The position numbers and the translations under genes are program-made. Under the pieces are notes generated by a model. The model worked only from the letters and a program-made list of their open reading frames with translations. It ran no database searches and was not told the origin of the DNA. A stretch of 64,000 nucleotides of DNA from Streptomyces sclerotialus. Lineage in GTDB: Bacteria; Actinomycetota; Actinomycetes; Streptomycetales; Streptomycetaceae. The stretch lies in NCBI GenBank assembly GCA_000719105.1, contig JODX01000005.1:248001-312000 (forward strand). The letters are read 5' to 3'. Of the stretch, positions 38,860 to 47,598 are shown one piece after another. Numbering within the stretch: the first letter of the stretch is position 1; the number at the start of each line of letters is the position of its first letter.

Positions 38860-39828
38860 ATGAGGCGTGAGGGCACCGCCCCGGCGGCCGGGGCCCTCAT
38901 GTCCGACAATGGGCGGGTGAACCACCCCGGTCGTCCCGCCCTCGCCGCCCTGGAACCGCGGCTGCCGTCGCCCCTGCAGGAGGTCGCGGACGGGCGGTTC
39001 GGGCGGCACGGGGTGCGGTTGCTGCTGAAGCGGGACGACCTCGTCCACCCCGAACTGGTCGGCAACAAGTGGCGCAAGCTCGTGCCGAACCTTCGGGCCG
39101 CGGCGGGGCGCACCGTCGTCACCTTCGGCGGCGCGTACTCGAACCACCTGCGGGCCACGGCCGCCGCGGGCCGCCTCCTGGGACTGCCCACGGTGGGCGT
39201 GGTGCGCGGGCAGGAGCTCGCCGGCCGTCCCCTCAACCCCTCGCTGGCCCGCTGCGCGGCCGACGGCATGCGGCTGCACTTCGTGGAGCGGTCCGTGTAC
39301 CGCCGCAAGGCCGACCCGGAGACGCTGTCCGGCGTTCTCCGGGACGTGGGCGCCGAGGAGGCGTACGTCGTCCCCGAGGGCGGCAGCAACTCCCCGGCCG
39401 TACGCGGTTGCCGGCAGCTCGGCGAGGAGCTGCGCGGCCATGCGGACGTCGCCGCTCTCGCCTGCGGCACCGGCGGCACCCTCGCGGGCCTGGCCGCGGG
39501 GCTGGGCCCCGGCCGGCGCGCCCTCGGTGTCCCCGTGCTGAAGGGCGGCTTCCTGGCCGAGGAGATACGTACGCTGCAGCAGCGGGCGTTCGGCGGCCCG
39601 CGCGGCGAGTGGTCCCTCGACGACCGCTTCCACTTCGGCGGGTACGCGCGGACCACGCCCGAACTGGACGCCTTCGCCGCGGACTTCGAGCAGCGCCACG
39701 GCCTGCCGGTCGAGCGCCTCTACGTCGCGAAGATGCTGTACGCACTCGTCACCCTCGCCGAGGAGGGCGCCTTCCCGCGCGGCACGACCGTCGCCGCGGT
39801 GATCACCGGAGCGCCGTTCGACGGCTGA
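38860..39828 (+). CDS. PLP-dependent ACC deaminase / D-cysteine desulfhydrase family enzyme
   Basis: A 322-aa fold-type II pyridoxal-phosphate enzyme. The cofactor Lys is probably Lys70 in LVGNKWRKL, followed by the FGGAYSNHLRA substrate loop; ALACGTGGTLAGLA binds the phosphate. Members deaminate 1-aminocyclopropane-1-carboxylate or desulfurise D-cysteine; the sequence does not settle which. The ATG at 38860 follows GGAG; a second ATG 13 codons later is possible. It is 26 bases after the amidase gene and convergent with the antiporter. Confidence 0.88.
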   Translation: MRREGTAPAAGALMSDNGRVNHPGRPALAALEPRLPSPLQEVADGRFGRHGVRLLLKRDDLVHPELVGNKWRKLVPNLRAAAGRTVVTFGGAYSNHLRATAAAGRLLGLPTVGVVRGQELAGRPLNPSLARCAADGMRLHFVERSVYRRKADPETLSGVLRDVGAEEAYVVPEGGSNSPAVRGCRQLGEELRGHADVAALACGTGGTLAGLAAGLGPGRRALGVPVLKGGFLAEEIRTLQQRAFGGPRGEWSLDDRFHFGGYARTTPELDAFAADFEQRHGLPVERLYVAKMLYALVTLAEEGAFPRGTTVAAVITGAPFDG

Positions 39829-39855
39829 CGCGCCGGTACCGGCCCGCGCCCGCGG

Positions 39856-41451
39856 CTACCCCGCCTGCCGGTAGGCGGCCGCCTCCTCCAGGTCCAGCCT
39901 GCGCAGCAGCGACCGCAGCATCTCGTCGTCGATGTACCGCCCGTCCCGCAGCCGTACGAAGACGGCCCGCTCGGCGCCGATCAGGTCCCGGGCCAGCCTG
40001 CGGTACGTGTCGTCGACGCTCTCTCCCGTCACCGGGTTCACCGTGCCGAGCCGCTCCCACACCGCGTTGCGGCGCCGTTCCAGCACCGCGCGCAGCCGGT
40101 CGGCCAGCGGCGGCGGCAGCGCGTTGCGCTCGTCCGCGAGCAGTTCCTCGAGGCGTTGCTCGGCGGCCAGGGAGGCCTGGGCCTGGGCGTTGGCCTCGAC
40201 GAGGGTCTCGGCCTGCGGGTCGCGTCCGGGCAGCCGGAGCAGCCGGATCAGCGGCGGCAGGGTCACCCCCTGGAGCACCAGCGTGCCGATCACCGTGGTG
40301 AAGGTCAGGAACAGCAGGAGGTTGCGTTCCGGGAAGGGCTCGCCTTCGACCGTCGTCAGCGGGATCGAGAACGCGATGGCGAGGGACACCACGCCCCGCA
40401 TACCGGCCCAGGCGACGACGAACGGCCCCTTCCAGCCGGGGTTGTCCTCCCGCTCCCGGATGCGTTTCGACAGCAGCCGGGGCAGGAAGGTCGTCGGGTA
40501 CACCCACACGAACCGCGAGACGGCCACCACGAGGAAGACGGCCACCGCGTACCAGGCGGCCCTCGCCCCCTCGTTCTCCCCGAGCCCCTCCAGCACGACT
40601 TTCAGTTGCAGTCCGATGAGTGCGAACACGGACGACTCCAGCAGGAAGGCGATCATCCGCCACACCGCCTCCTCCTGGAGCCGGGTCGCGAAGTCGACCT
40701 GCCAGTTGCGATGTCCCAGGTAGAGGCCCACGACGACCACGGCGAGCACACCGGAGGCATGGACCCACTCGGCGAGGCCGTACGCCACGAAGGGAATCAG
40801 CAGGGAGAGGGTGTTTTGCAGAAGCGCTTCCTTCAGATGGGTGCGCAGCCAGTGGATCGGCACCATCAGCAGCAGACCGACCGCGATGCCGCCCGCCGCC
40901 GCCAGGAAGAACTCGCCGAGCGCGCCCGCCCAGCTCGCCCCCTCGCCGACCGCGGCCGCCAGGGCCACCCGGTACGCGGTGATCGCGGTGGCGTCGTTCA
41001 CCAGGGACTCGCCCTGGAGGATGGTGGTGATCCGGGACGGCAGCCCCACCCGGCGGGCCACGGCGGTCGCCGCGACCGCGTCCGGCGGCGCCACCACCGC
41101 CCCGAGCACCAGCGCGGCCGTCAGGGGCAGGCCGGGCACGAGCAGATGGACGGCCCAGCCGACGGCGAGGGTGGCGAACAGGACGTAGCCCACCGACAGC
41201 AGCGCCACGGGCCGCAGCTTCGCCCGCAGGTCGAGGTAGGAGCTGTCGATGGCCGCCGTGTACAGCAGCGGGGGGAGCATCAGCGGCAGGAAGACATGGG
41301 GGTCGAGCCCGTACTCGGGCACCCCGGGCACGAACGAGACGGCCAGGCCCACGGCGACGAGCAGCAGCGGGGCGGGCACCGGAGTACGGCGGGCCAGTCC
41401 CGCGACCGCGGCGCTTCCCGCGACCAGTATCAGCAAGGGCAACACGTGCAT
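39856..41451 (-). CDS. CPA1-family Na+/H+ antiporter
   Basis: A 531-aa membrane protein with about 12 helices in the first 400 residues and a cytoplasmic C-terminal tail rich in Glu and Arg. Motifs such as AVVAPPDAVAATAVAR, LQGESLVNDATAITAYR (the ND ion-binding motif of this family) and WAGMRGVVSLAIA are diagnostic. It exchanges Na+ or K+ for protons to control pH and salt. ATG 41451 follows a weak AGCGGGCGGA site. It is divergent from a UBP zinc finger gene, an association seen in other actinobacteria. Confidence 0.93.
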   Translation of the reverse strand: MHVLPLLILVAGSAAVAGLARRTPVPAPLLLVAVGLAVSFVPGVPEYGLDPHVFLPLMLPPLLYTAAIDSSYLDLRAKLRPVALLSVGYVLFATLAVGWAVHLLVPGLPLTAALVLGAVVAPPDAVAATAVARRVGLPSRITTILQGESLVNDATAITAYRVALAAAVGEGASWAGALGEFFLAAAGGIAVGLLLMVPIHWLRTHLKEALLQNTLSLLIPFVAYGLAEWVHASGVLAVVVVGLYLGHRNWQVDFATRLQEEAVWRMIAFLLESSVFALIGLQLKVVLEGLGENEGARAAWYAVAVFLVVAVSRFVWVYPTTFLPRLLSKRIREREDNPGWKGPFVVAWAGMRGVVSLAIAFSIPLTTVEGEPFPERNLLLFLTFTTVIGTLVLQGVTLPPLIRLLRLPGRDPQAETLVEANAQAQASLAAEQRLEELLADERNALPPPLADRLRAVLERRRNAVWERLGTVNPVTGESVDDTYRRLARDLIGAERAVFVRLRDGRYIDDEMLRSLLRRLDLEEAAAYRQAG

Positions 41452-41510
41452 GATTCCGCCCGCTCCCTTTTCCGCGCGGTCTTCCGCGCACCCGTCGTAA
41501 TCTGGCAATC

Positions 41511-41771
41511 ATGAAACAGTGCACGCACGTCTCCGCGCTGCCGGACACGGAGCCCGCGCCCCTGAGCGCGACGTGCCCGGAGTGTCTGGCCGCCGGCATG
41601 CACCCGGTGCAGCTGCGCCTGTGCCTGGAGTGCGGGCACGTCGGCTGCTGCGACTCCTCGCCGGGCCGGCATGCGACAGGGCATCATGAGGAGAGCGGCC
41701 ACCCTGTCATGCGGACCCTGGAACCGGGCGAGAACTGGCGCTGGTGCTTCGTCGACCATGTGCTCGTCTGA
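41511..41771 (+). CDS. UBP-type zinc finger protein
   Basis: An 86-aa protein made of one ZnF-UBP domain: C-x2-H start (CTHV), CPEC, CLECGHVGCCDSS and a His-rich GRHATGHHEESGHPV segment. In eukaryotes the domain binds the C-terminal diglycine of ubiquitin. Bacteria of this group use no ubiquitin, but some have Pup or other tagged proteins; the ligand here is unknown. The start is 59 bases from the antiporter start on the other strand, so the two may share a control region. Confidence 0.88.
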   Translation: MKQCTHVSALPDTEPAPLSATCPECLAAGMHPVQLRLCLECGHVGCCDSSPGRHATGHHEESGHPVMRTLEPGENWRWCFVDHVLV

Positions 41772-42071
41772 CGTCATCGGCGCGAGTGCGTCCCGTGCGC
41801 AACCGCCGGCACCGAGGTGTGCTCGCGTGACACGGTTCGACGGTCTGACGTGTGGGTACGTCAATCCGGCGGGCGCTCTTACTATTTGAAGCCCGCAGAC
41901 CCCTAGCCACCGAGCGTATTCATAGTATTACTATGAGTGACAGTACGGGGCGGGGCCCCCGGGACAGGTAACTTCTGCGCGCGGTAGCGTCACCGCTGTA
42001 CCACGTAGCGCGTTACCCCGGGGGGCGACCCCTCGGACCCCGAAACAGCTTGCACCACCTTGGAGGTGAGG
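41772..42071 (+). promoter_or_regulatory. Promoter region of ushX-sigH with a perfect palindrome
   Basis: A 300-base stretch without a gene. It is locally AT-richer than its neighbours. TCATAGTATTACTATGA at 41920-41936 is a perfect palindrome with 8-base arms, about 135 bases upstream of the ushX start. In S. coelicolor this region carries several sigH promoters, some controlled by BldD; I could not place a BldD box by eye. Confidence 0.5.
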
Positions 42072-42485
42072 GTGTCCCAGATCGCAGGCGAGCCCACGAC
42101 CCAGGACTTCGTGGAAGTCCGGCTGCCGGCCGCGGGTGCCTACCTGTCGGTACTGCGTACGGCCACCGCCGGCCTCGCGGCCCGTTTGGACTTCACCCTC
42201 GACGAGATCGAGGACCTGCGCATCGCGGTGGACGAGGCCTGCGCGATCCTGCTGCAGCAGGCCGTGCCCGGCTCGGTGCTCAGCTGTGTCTTCCGGCTTG
42301 TCGACGACTCGCTGGAGGTCACGGTCTCGGCCCCGACCACGGACGGCCACGCCCCCTCGCGGGACACCTTCGCCTGGACCGTGCTGTCGGCCCTCGCGGG
42401 CAAGGTGTCGTCCGCCGTCGACGACGACAAAACCGTTTCGATCAGCCTCTACAAACAGCGCGGCGCGGGCCCCGGCCCGGCGTGA
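42072..42485 (+). CDS. ushX: Anti-sigma factor UshX (RsbW-type kinase fold)
   Basis: A 137-aa member of the RsbW/SpoIIAB ATPase family that binds and inhibits the stress sigma factor encoded next to it. The N-box region is EIEDLRIAVDEACAILL; the later G-boxes are degenerate, as in SigH antisigma proteins. GTG 42072 follows TGGAGGTGAGG. Its stop overlaps the longest sigH frame (GTGA), so both are coupled. Also called PrsH in S. coelicolor. Confidence 0.92.
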   Translation: MSQIAGEPTTQDFVEVRLPAAGAYLSVLRTATAGLAARLDFTLDEIEDLRIAVDEACAILLQQAVPGSVLSCVFRLVDDSLEVTVSAPTTDGHAPSRDTFAWTVLSALAGKVSSAVDDDKTVSISLYKQRGAGPGPA

Positions 42486-43630
42486 GGAACGGGGACGGGC
42501 CGGTGCGGGACGAAGAGCGCGGCACACGGGAACTGCCCGCCGAGGACGGGGGCCGGCCCCGCTCCGGCGGGGCCGGGAGTCCGGGCCCTGACGGCCCGGG
42601 CACACCACGGCACTGGGCGGACGGCGTCGACGGCATCCCCGAGCAGGCCCGGCCGCACCCGGAGGACGACCTCCCGGCGGCGGCCGGAGCGGTCCGGCGG
42701 GCAGAGCCGGCCGGCGACGAGGAACGCGAGGCGCTCTCCGACGGACGACGGAGTCCGAAGGGTGCGGTACGGAGCACCAGGTCCTCGGAAGGGCGGCGTC
42801 GGGTGACGGCGGGCGGGACTATGAGCGAGCACGAGCGAAACGCTGAGCAGCGCGTGCAGGGCACGCAGCACGATCCCCAGGACCGCAGCGGCGCGCGGGC
42901 GATGTTCGTCGAGCTGCGCGGGCTGGCGGAGGGCAGTACCGAGTACGCGGAGCTGCGCAACCAGCTGGTCCGGATGCATCTGCCGCTCGTCGAGCATCTC
43001 GCGCGCCGCTTCCGCAATCGCGGCGAGCCGCTGGACGACCTCACGCAGGTCGCCACCATCGGCCTGATCAAGTCGGTGGACCGGTTCGACCCGACCCGCG
43101 GCGTGGAGTTCTCCACGTACGCCACGCCCACGGTGGTCGGCGAGATCAAGCGCCACTTCCGCGACAAGGGCTGGGCCGTCCGCGTCCCGCGCCGGCTCCA
43201 GGAGCTGCGCCTCGCCCTGACGACGGCCACGGCGGAGCTCTCCCAGCAGCACGGCCGCTCCCCCACGGTCCACGAGCTCGCCGAGAAACTGTCGATCTCG
43301 GAGGAGGAGGTCCTGGAGGGCCTGGAGTCGGCGAACGCCTACTCGACCCTCTCCCTGGACGTCCCGGACACGGACGACGAGTCACCCGCGGTGGCGGACA
43401 CCCTGGGCGCGGAGGACGAGGCGCTGGAGGGCGTCGAGTACCGGGAATCGCTCAAGCCGCTCCTGGAGGACCTGCCTCCCCGTGAGAAGCGCATCCTGCT
43501 GCTGCGGTTCTTCGGCAACATGACCCAGTCGCAGATCGCCCAGGAGGTCGGCATCTCCCAGATGCACGTCTCCCGTCTCCTGGCCCGCACCCTCGCCCAG
43601 CTCCGGGAGAAGCTGCTGGTCGAGGAGTGA
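42482..43630 (+). CDS. sigH: Stress-response sigma factor SigH
   Basis: A SigB/SigF-type sigma factor for osmotic stress and development. The longest form, from GTG 42482, is 382 aa; the first about 113 residues are Gly/Pro/Arg/Glu-rich and disordered, and the conserved sigma domain starts near ATG 42821 (269 aa: MSEHERNAEQR). GTG 42503 is another possible start. Region 2 includes LPLVEHLARRF and DDLTQVATIGLIKSVDRFD; region 4 ends in MTQSQIAQEVGISQMHVSRLLARTLAQLR. Several size forms of SigH are known in S. coelicolor, which fits the alternative starts. It is held by UshX, encoded just upstream. Confidence 0.93.
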   Translation: MRNGDGPVRDEERGTRELPAEDGGRPRSGGAGSPGPDGPGTPRHWADGVDGIPEQARPHPEDDLPAAAGAVRRAEPAGDEEREALSDGRRSPKGAVRSTRSSEGRRRVTAGGTMSEHERNAEQRVQGTQHDPQDRSGARAMFVELRGLAEGSTEYAELRNQLVRMHLPLVEHLARRFRNRGEPLDDLTQVATIGLIKSVDRFDPTRGVEFSTYATPTVVGEIKRHFRDKGWAVRVPRRLQELRLALTTATAELSQQHGRSPTVHELAEKLSISEEEVLEGLESANAYSTLSLDVPDTDDESPAVADTLGAEDEALEGVEYRESLKPLLEDLPPREKRILLLRFFGNMTQSQIAQEVGISQMHVSRLLARTLAQLREKLLVEE

Positions 43631-43636
43631 CCCCGG

Positions 43637-43661
43637 CTCGCGGCGCCCACCGCGCCGCGAG
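43637..43661. terminator. Terminator after sigH
   Basis: A perfect 10-bp stem with a five-base loop starting seven bases after the sigH stop, and next to the stop of the convergent membrane protein gene. Confidence 0.7.
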
Positions 43662-43665
43662 GGCG

Positions 43666-44118
43666 CTACTTCCGGTCCTGTGCCTCGCCCGGCCCCCGGA
43701 TACCGAGGGCCCGGGTGGTCGCCGGGTTCACCAGCAGGACGAGTGCGGTCACGGCGACCACGGCCAGGGCGATGCCGGCCGGGATGGCCACGCTGTCGGC
43801 CTGGAGCAGGTTGTACGCGACCGGCAGCGCCAGGATCTGGGTGATGACGGCGGGGCCCCGGCTCCAGCCGCGGCGCAGCAGCAGTCCGCGCGCGGCGAGC
43901 AGCGGCAGCAGCGCGAGCACGATCAGGGTGACGCCTCCGGTGACGGCTCCCTGCCGGTCGGCCGCGTCCCCGCCGAACCCCGTGACCAGCATGGCGGCAC
44001 CGCCCACGGCCAGAGCGGCCCCCTCCAGCGCGGCCAGCGCCGCCGCGGCGGTCAGCCGTCCGGGGCGGGGCTCGGCGGTGGTGTCGTCCGGTGCGGTGCG
44101 GTTCTGCTCAGCGCTCAC
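43666..44118 (-). CDS. Integral membrane protein of unknown function
   Basis: A 150-aa protein with a hydrophilic N-terminal tail of about 25 residues and four membrane helices (about 25-45, 58-80, 90-107 and 112-132), with a basic LLLRRGWSRG loop between helices 2 and 3. It matches a conserved Streptomyces family with no known activity. The GTG at 44118 is the best start by similarity, although its AGGGG lies very close; the true start may be upstream. Confidence 0.75.
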   Translation of the reverse strand: MSAEQNRTAPDDTTAEPRPGRLTAAAALAALEGAALAVGGAAMLVTGFGGDAADRQGAVTGGVTLIVLALLPLLAARGLLLRRGWSRGPAVITQILALPVAYNLLQADSVAIPAGIALAVVAVTALVLLVNPATTRALGIRGPGEAQDRK

Positions 44119-44363
44119 CCCTGAAGGGTAGCCCGCACCCACGGAACCGCCCGCGGCCTGCGGCCGCACACGGCCGGGTCCCGCGCACAGGGCAGCCACC
44201 CGACACAGGGACACCGTCGCACCCACCTTGCACATGCGCCCCTGCACTGCCCGGGCACGCAGAACCACCCGCACGCCCCACGTGTCCCGCATCACGCCCG
44301 GACGCTCACGTGATCGCCCCTCTGGTCTGGGCCGGGTACCGCCCAGTAGGTAACCTGCTTCGC

Positions 44364-45332
44364 ATGCGTGCACTTCTCGTGGTCAATCCGGCGGCAACCA
44401 CCACAAGCGCACGTACGCGCGATGTCCTGATCCACGCCCTCGCGAGCGAGATGAAGCTGGAGGCGGTTACCACCGAGTACCGCGGGCACGCCCGGGACCT
44501 CGGTCGTCAGGCGGCGGAGAGCAAGGACATCGAGCTGGTCGTGGCCCTCGGCGGCGACGGCACCGTCAACGAGGTCGTGAACGGCCTGCTGCACCACGGC
44601 CCCGACCCGGCCGGCCTGCCCGGCCTCGCCGTGGTCCCCGGCGGCTCCACCAACGTCTTCGCCCGCGCCCTGGGCCTGCCCAACGACGCCGTCGAGGCGA
44701 CGGGCGCCCTGCTGGACGCCCTGCGCGAGGGCCGCGAGCGCACCGTCGGCCTGGGCCTGGCGGCCGGCACGCCGGGCAGCGAGGACGAGGCGGTGCCGGC
44801 CCGCTGGTTCACCTTCAACGCGGGCCTCGGTTTCGACGCGGGCGTGGTCGGCCGCGTCGAGCAGCAGCGCGAACGCGGCAAACGCTCCACGCACGCCCTG
44901 TACCTGCGTCAGGCGCTCCGGCAGTTCTTCGGGGAGCCGCACCGCCGCAGCGGGACCATCACCCTGGAGCGCCCCGGACTCGACCCGGTGACCGATCTGG
45001 TGCTGTCCATAGTCTGCAACACCGCTCCATGGACGTATCTGGCCAACCGCCCGGTGTACGCCTCGCCCAAAGCCTCGTTCGACAAGGGCCTCGACGTGCT
45101 GGGACTCACCCGGATGTCGACGACCGCGGTCGCCCGGTATGGCACCCAGTTGCTCACTTCGTCCCCCGAGCGCGGACCCCAGGGGAAGCACGCTGTCTCA
45201 CTGCACGACCTGACCGACTTCACCTTGCATTCGAAGGTGCCGCTGCCCCTCCAGATGGACGGTGACCACCTCGGGCTGCGTACGAGCGTGACGTTCACAG
45301 GCGTACGCCGTGCACTGCGTGTGATTGTGTGA
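44364..45332 (+). CDS. Diacylglycerol kinase-like lipid kinase
   Basis: A 322-aa kinase of the DagK/YegS family. It has the ATP-binding loop LVVALGGDGTVNEVVNGLL (about 66-84) and VVPGGSTNVFARALGLP, both typical of the family, then a beta-rich C-terminal domain. The substrate may be diacylglycerol or another lipid alcohol; it should act at the inner face of the membrane. The ATG at 44364 has only a weak upstream AGG, so the mRNA may have a short leader. Confidence 0.9.
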   Translation: MRALLVVNPAATTTSARTRDVLIHALASEMKLEAVTTEYRGHARDLGRQAAESKDIELVVALGGDGTVNEVVNGLLHHGPDPAGLPGLAVVPGGSTNVFARALGLPNDAVEATGALLDALREGRERTVGLGLAAGTPGSEDEAVPARWFTFNAGLGFDAGVVGRVEQQRERGKRSTHALYLRQALRQFFGEPHRRSGTITLERPGLDPVTDLVLSIVCNTAPWTYLANRPVYASPKASFDKGLDVLGLTRMSTTAVARYGTQLLTSSPERGPQGKHAVSLHDLTDFTLHSKVPLPLQMDGDHLGLRTSVTFTGVRRALRVIV

Positions 45333-45651
45333 GCGGAACGGGCAAAAGTCCTTTCACTCGAACGTTTAGGCCAGGATCCACCCCTTGGAAGTACGGCTGT
45401 GACCTAGTCGACACCAATGAATCAAAAAAAACTTTCCGGAAGGGGTTGTATCCGCCGCTGAGGTTTGCGAGTCTCTACGTGGCGCTCGGGACGGCCCGCA
45501 TCATCGGCCCCACAGAGCACCGGAACCCCTCCTCAAACCCAAGGACCACACCAGGCGACCTGGTGATCGGCCCTTCACTTGTTGAGGGATTCGTGAAAGC
45601 GTTCACATTCACAAGCAACTTGCACGTAATAACCACGGAGAGGTAGCAGCC
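45333..45651 (+). promoter_or_regulatory. Long AT-rich leader and promoter region of wblE
   Basis: A 319-base gap. It is much less GC-rich than the rest of the window, with a run of eight A at about 45424-45431 and a GGAAGGGG element soon after. It resembles the long conserved upstream regions of whiB-like genes, and I expect the promoter and a leader of 100 bases or more here. A 105-codon open frame across it has no ribosome binding site and no coding character. Confidence 0.5.
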
Positions 45652-45909
45652 ATGGACTGGCGTCACAACGCCGTTTGCCGCGAGGAAGACCCCGAGCTCT
45701 TCTTCCCCATCGGCAACACCGGTCCTGCGCTGCTGCAGATCGAGGAAGCCAAGGCTGTCTGCCGTCGCTGCCCGGTGATCGAGCAGTGTCTGCAGTGGGC
45801 GCTCGAGTCCGGTCAGGACTCCGGCGTCTGGGGTGGTCTCAGCGAGGACGAGCGCCGCGCAATGAAGCGCCGCGCCGCCCGCAACCGGGCCCGTCAGGCC
45901 TCCGCCTGA
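45652..45909 (+). CDS. wblE: WhiB-family Fe-S regulator WblE
   Basis: An 85-aa redox-sensitive regulator. Four cysteines (Cys9, Cys37, Cys40, Cys46) hold a [4Fe-4S] cluster, the GVWGG turn follows, and a basic C-terminal tail (MKRRAARNRARQ) contacts DNA. WblE belongs to the WhiB1-like group that binds region 4 of the housekeeping sigma factor. The ATG follows GGAGAGG. Its promoter lies in the long AT-rich leader. A terminator hairpin is 120 bases downstream. Confidence 0.96.
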   Translation: MDWRHNAVCREEDPELFFPIGNTGPALLQIEEAKAVCRRCPVIEQCLQWALESGQDSGVWGGLSEDERRAMKRRAARNRARQASA

Positions 45910-46030
45910 CAATCCCACCCGCGACAGCCTGAGCTTGGCGGCGCGTACAGCGAGTACGCATCTCCCGCCCCCGAGCCGCAGCGCGCAGTGCCCCCGATGC
46001 GCAGCAACACAAGCTGGCAACGAGCAGCTG

Positions 46031-46058
46031 AGCCCCGGACCCGCAACGGTCCGGGGCT
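46031..46058. terminator. Terminator between wblE and the sensor kinase gene
   Basis: An 11-bp stem (46031-46041 with 46048-46058) followed by TCGTG, between two convergent genes. Confidence 0.75.
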
Positions 46059-46131
46059 TCGTGCTGTGCGGGTGCGAACCCGCCGGTACGGCACTGCGAA
46101 TGTGCAGATGCGGCACTTCGCCGGGGCGGCG

Positions 46132-47598
46132 CTACTTCTGTGCGCGCACCGGAATGTCGAGGATGACCCGCGTCCCCCGTTCGGGCGCCGGCACCATGTC
46201 GAAGGTGCCGCCCAGCTCGCCCTCCACCAGGGTCCGGACGATCTGCAGGCCGAGGTTGCCCGAGCGGTGCGGGTCGAAGCCCTCGGGGAGGCCGACCCCG
46301 TCGTCCTGGACGGTGACGAGGAGGCGGGCCTCCTTCGTCGTACCGCCCCGCACGGCCGCGACCTCGACGGTGCCCGTGTCGCCCTGCCGGAAGCCGTGCT
46401 CCAGGGCGTTCTGCAGCACCTCGGTGAGGACCATGGAGAGCGGGGTGGCCACCTCCGCGTCCAGGATGCCGAAGCGGCCGGAGCGACGGCCCGTGACCTT
46501 GCCCGGTGAGATCTCGGCGACCATGGCGAGCACACGGTCGGCGATCTCGTCGAACTCCACGCGCTCGTCCAGGTTCTGGGACAGCGTCTCATGCACGATC
46601 GCGATGGAGCCGACCCGCCGTACGGCCTCCTCCAGGGCTTCGCGGCCGCGCTCCGACTCGATGCGCCGGGCCTGGAGGCGGAGGAGGGCCGCGACCGTCT
46701 GGAGGTTGTTCTTGACCCGGTGGTGAATCTCCCGGATCGTGGCGTCCTTGGTGATCAACTCGCGTTCGCGGCGGCGGAGTTCGGTGACGTCGCGGAGGAG
46801 GACCAGCGAGCCGATGCGCGTGCCCTTGGGCTTGAGCGGGATCGCGCGGAACTGGATCACGCCGTCGCTGGCCTCGATCTCGAACTCGCGCGGCGCCCAG
46901 CCGCTCGCCACCTTGGCCAGCGCCTCGTCGACCGGGCCGCGGGACGGGGCGAGTTCGGCGGTGGTGCCGCCCAGGTGGTGGCCGACCAGGTCGCTGGCGA
47001 GACCGAGGCGGTGGTAGGCCGACAGGGCGTTCGGCGAGGCGTACTGGACGATGCCGTCCGCGTCGAGGCGGACGAGGCCGTCGCCCACGCGCGGTGCCGC
47101 GTCCATGTCCATCTGCTGGTCCGGGAACGGGAACGCCCCGGCGGCGATCATCTGGGCGAGGTCGGAGGCGCTCTGGAGGTACGTCAGCTCCAGCCGGCTC
47201 GGAGTGCGGACGGTGAGCAGGTTGGTGTTGCGCGCGATGACGCCGAGGACGCGGCCCTCCCGTCGTACGGGGATGGACTCGACCCGGACCGGGACCTCCT
47301 CGCGCCACTCGGGGTCGCCCTCGCGCACGATGCGGCCCTCGTCGAGGGCGGCGTCCAGCAACGGGCGGCGGCCGCGCGGGACCAGATGGCCGACCATGTC
47401 GTCCTGGTAGGAGGTCGGGCCGGTGTTGGGGCGCATCTGCGCCACCGAGACGTAGCGGGTGCCGTCCCGGGTGGGAACCCAGAGGACCAGGTCGGCGAAG
47501 GAGAGGTCGGCGAGCAGCTGCCACTCCGACACCAGCAGATGCAGCCACTCCAGGTCGGAGTCGCTGAGGCCGGTGTGCTGGCGGACGAGTTCGTTCAT
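46132..47598 (-). CDS. PdtaS-like sensor histidine kinase (HisKA_2 type)
   Basis: A 488-aa cytoplasmic kinase with a GAF-like N-terminal domain (about 1-145), a PAS domain (about 180-290) and a HisKA_2/HATPase module. The phospho-acceptor is in IREIHHRVKNNLQTVAALL, the hallmark of this group. The ATPase has ALEHGF and DDGVGLPEGFD. No membrane helices. The mycobacterial relative PdtaS works with an ANTAR-type antiterminator, PdtaR; no partner is in this window. ATG 47598 begins the conserved sequence but has a poor ribosome binding site, so a leaderless start or an earlier codon is possible. Confidence 0.9.
   Translation of the reverse strand: MNELVRQHTGLSDSDLEWLHLLVSEWQLLADLSFADLVLWVPTRDGTRYVSVAQMRPNTGPTSYQDDMVGHLVPRGRRPLLDAALDEGRIVREGDPEWREEVPVRVESIPVRREGRVLGVIARNTNLLTVRTPSRLELTYLQSASDLAQMIAAGAFPFPDQQMDMDAAPRVGDGLVRLDADGIVQYASPNALSAYHRLGLASDLVGHHLGGTTAELAPSRGPVDEALAKVASGWAPREFEIEASDGVIQFRAIPLKPKGTRIGSLVLLRDVTELRRRERELITKDATIREIHHRVKNNLQTVAALLRLQARRIESERGREALEEAVRRVGSIAIVHETLSQNLDERVEFDEIADRVLAMVAEISPGKVTGRRSGRFGILDAEVATPLSMVLTEVLQNALEHGFRQGDTGTVEVAAVRGGTTKEARLLVTVQDDGVGLPEGFDPHRSGNLGLQIVRTLVEGELGGTFDMVPAPERGTRVILDIPVRAQK

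Noticed and set aside
41772..42071. BldD box upstream of ushX-sigH
   Set aside because: Candidate GTCAC and GTAAC pairs do not match the spacing of the BldD consensus.
45329..45646. 105-codon open frame ahead of wblE
   Set aside because: No ribosome binding site, AT-rich, no coding bias; better explained as a leader.
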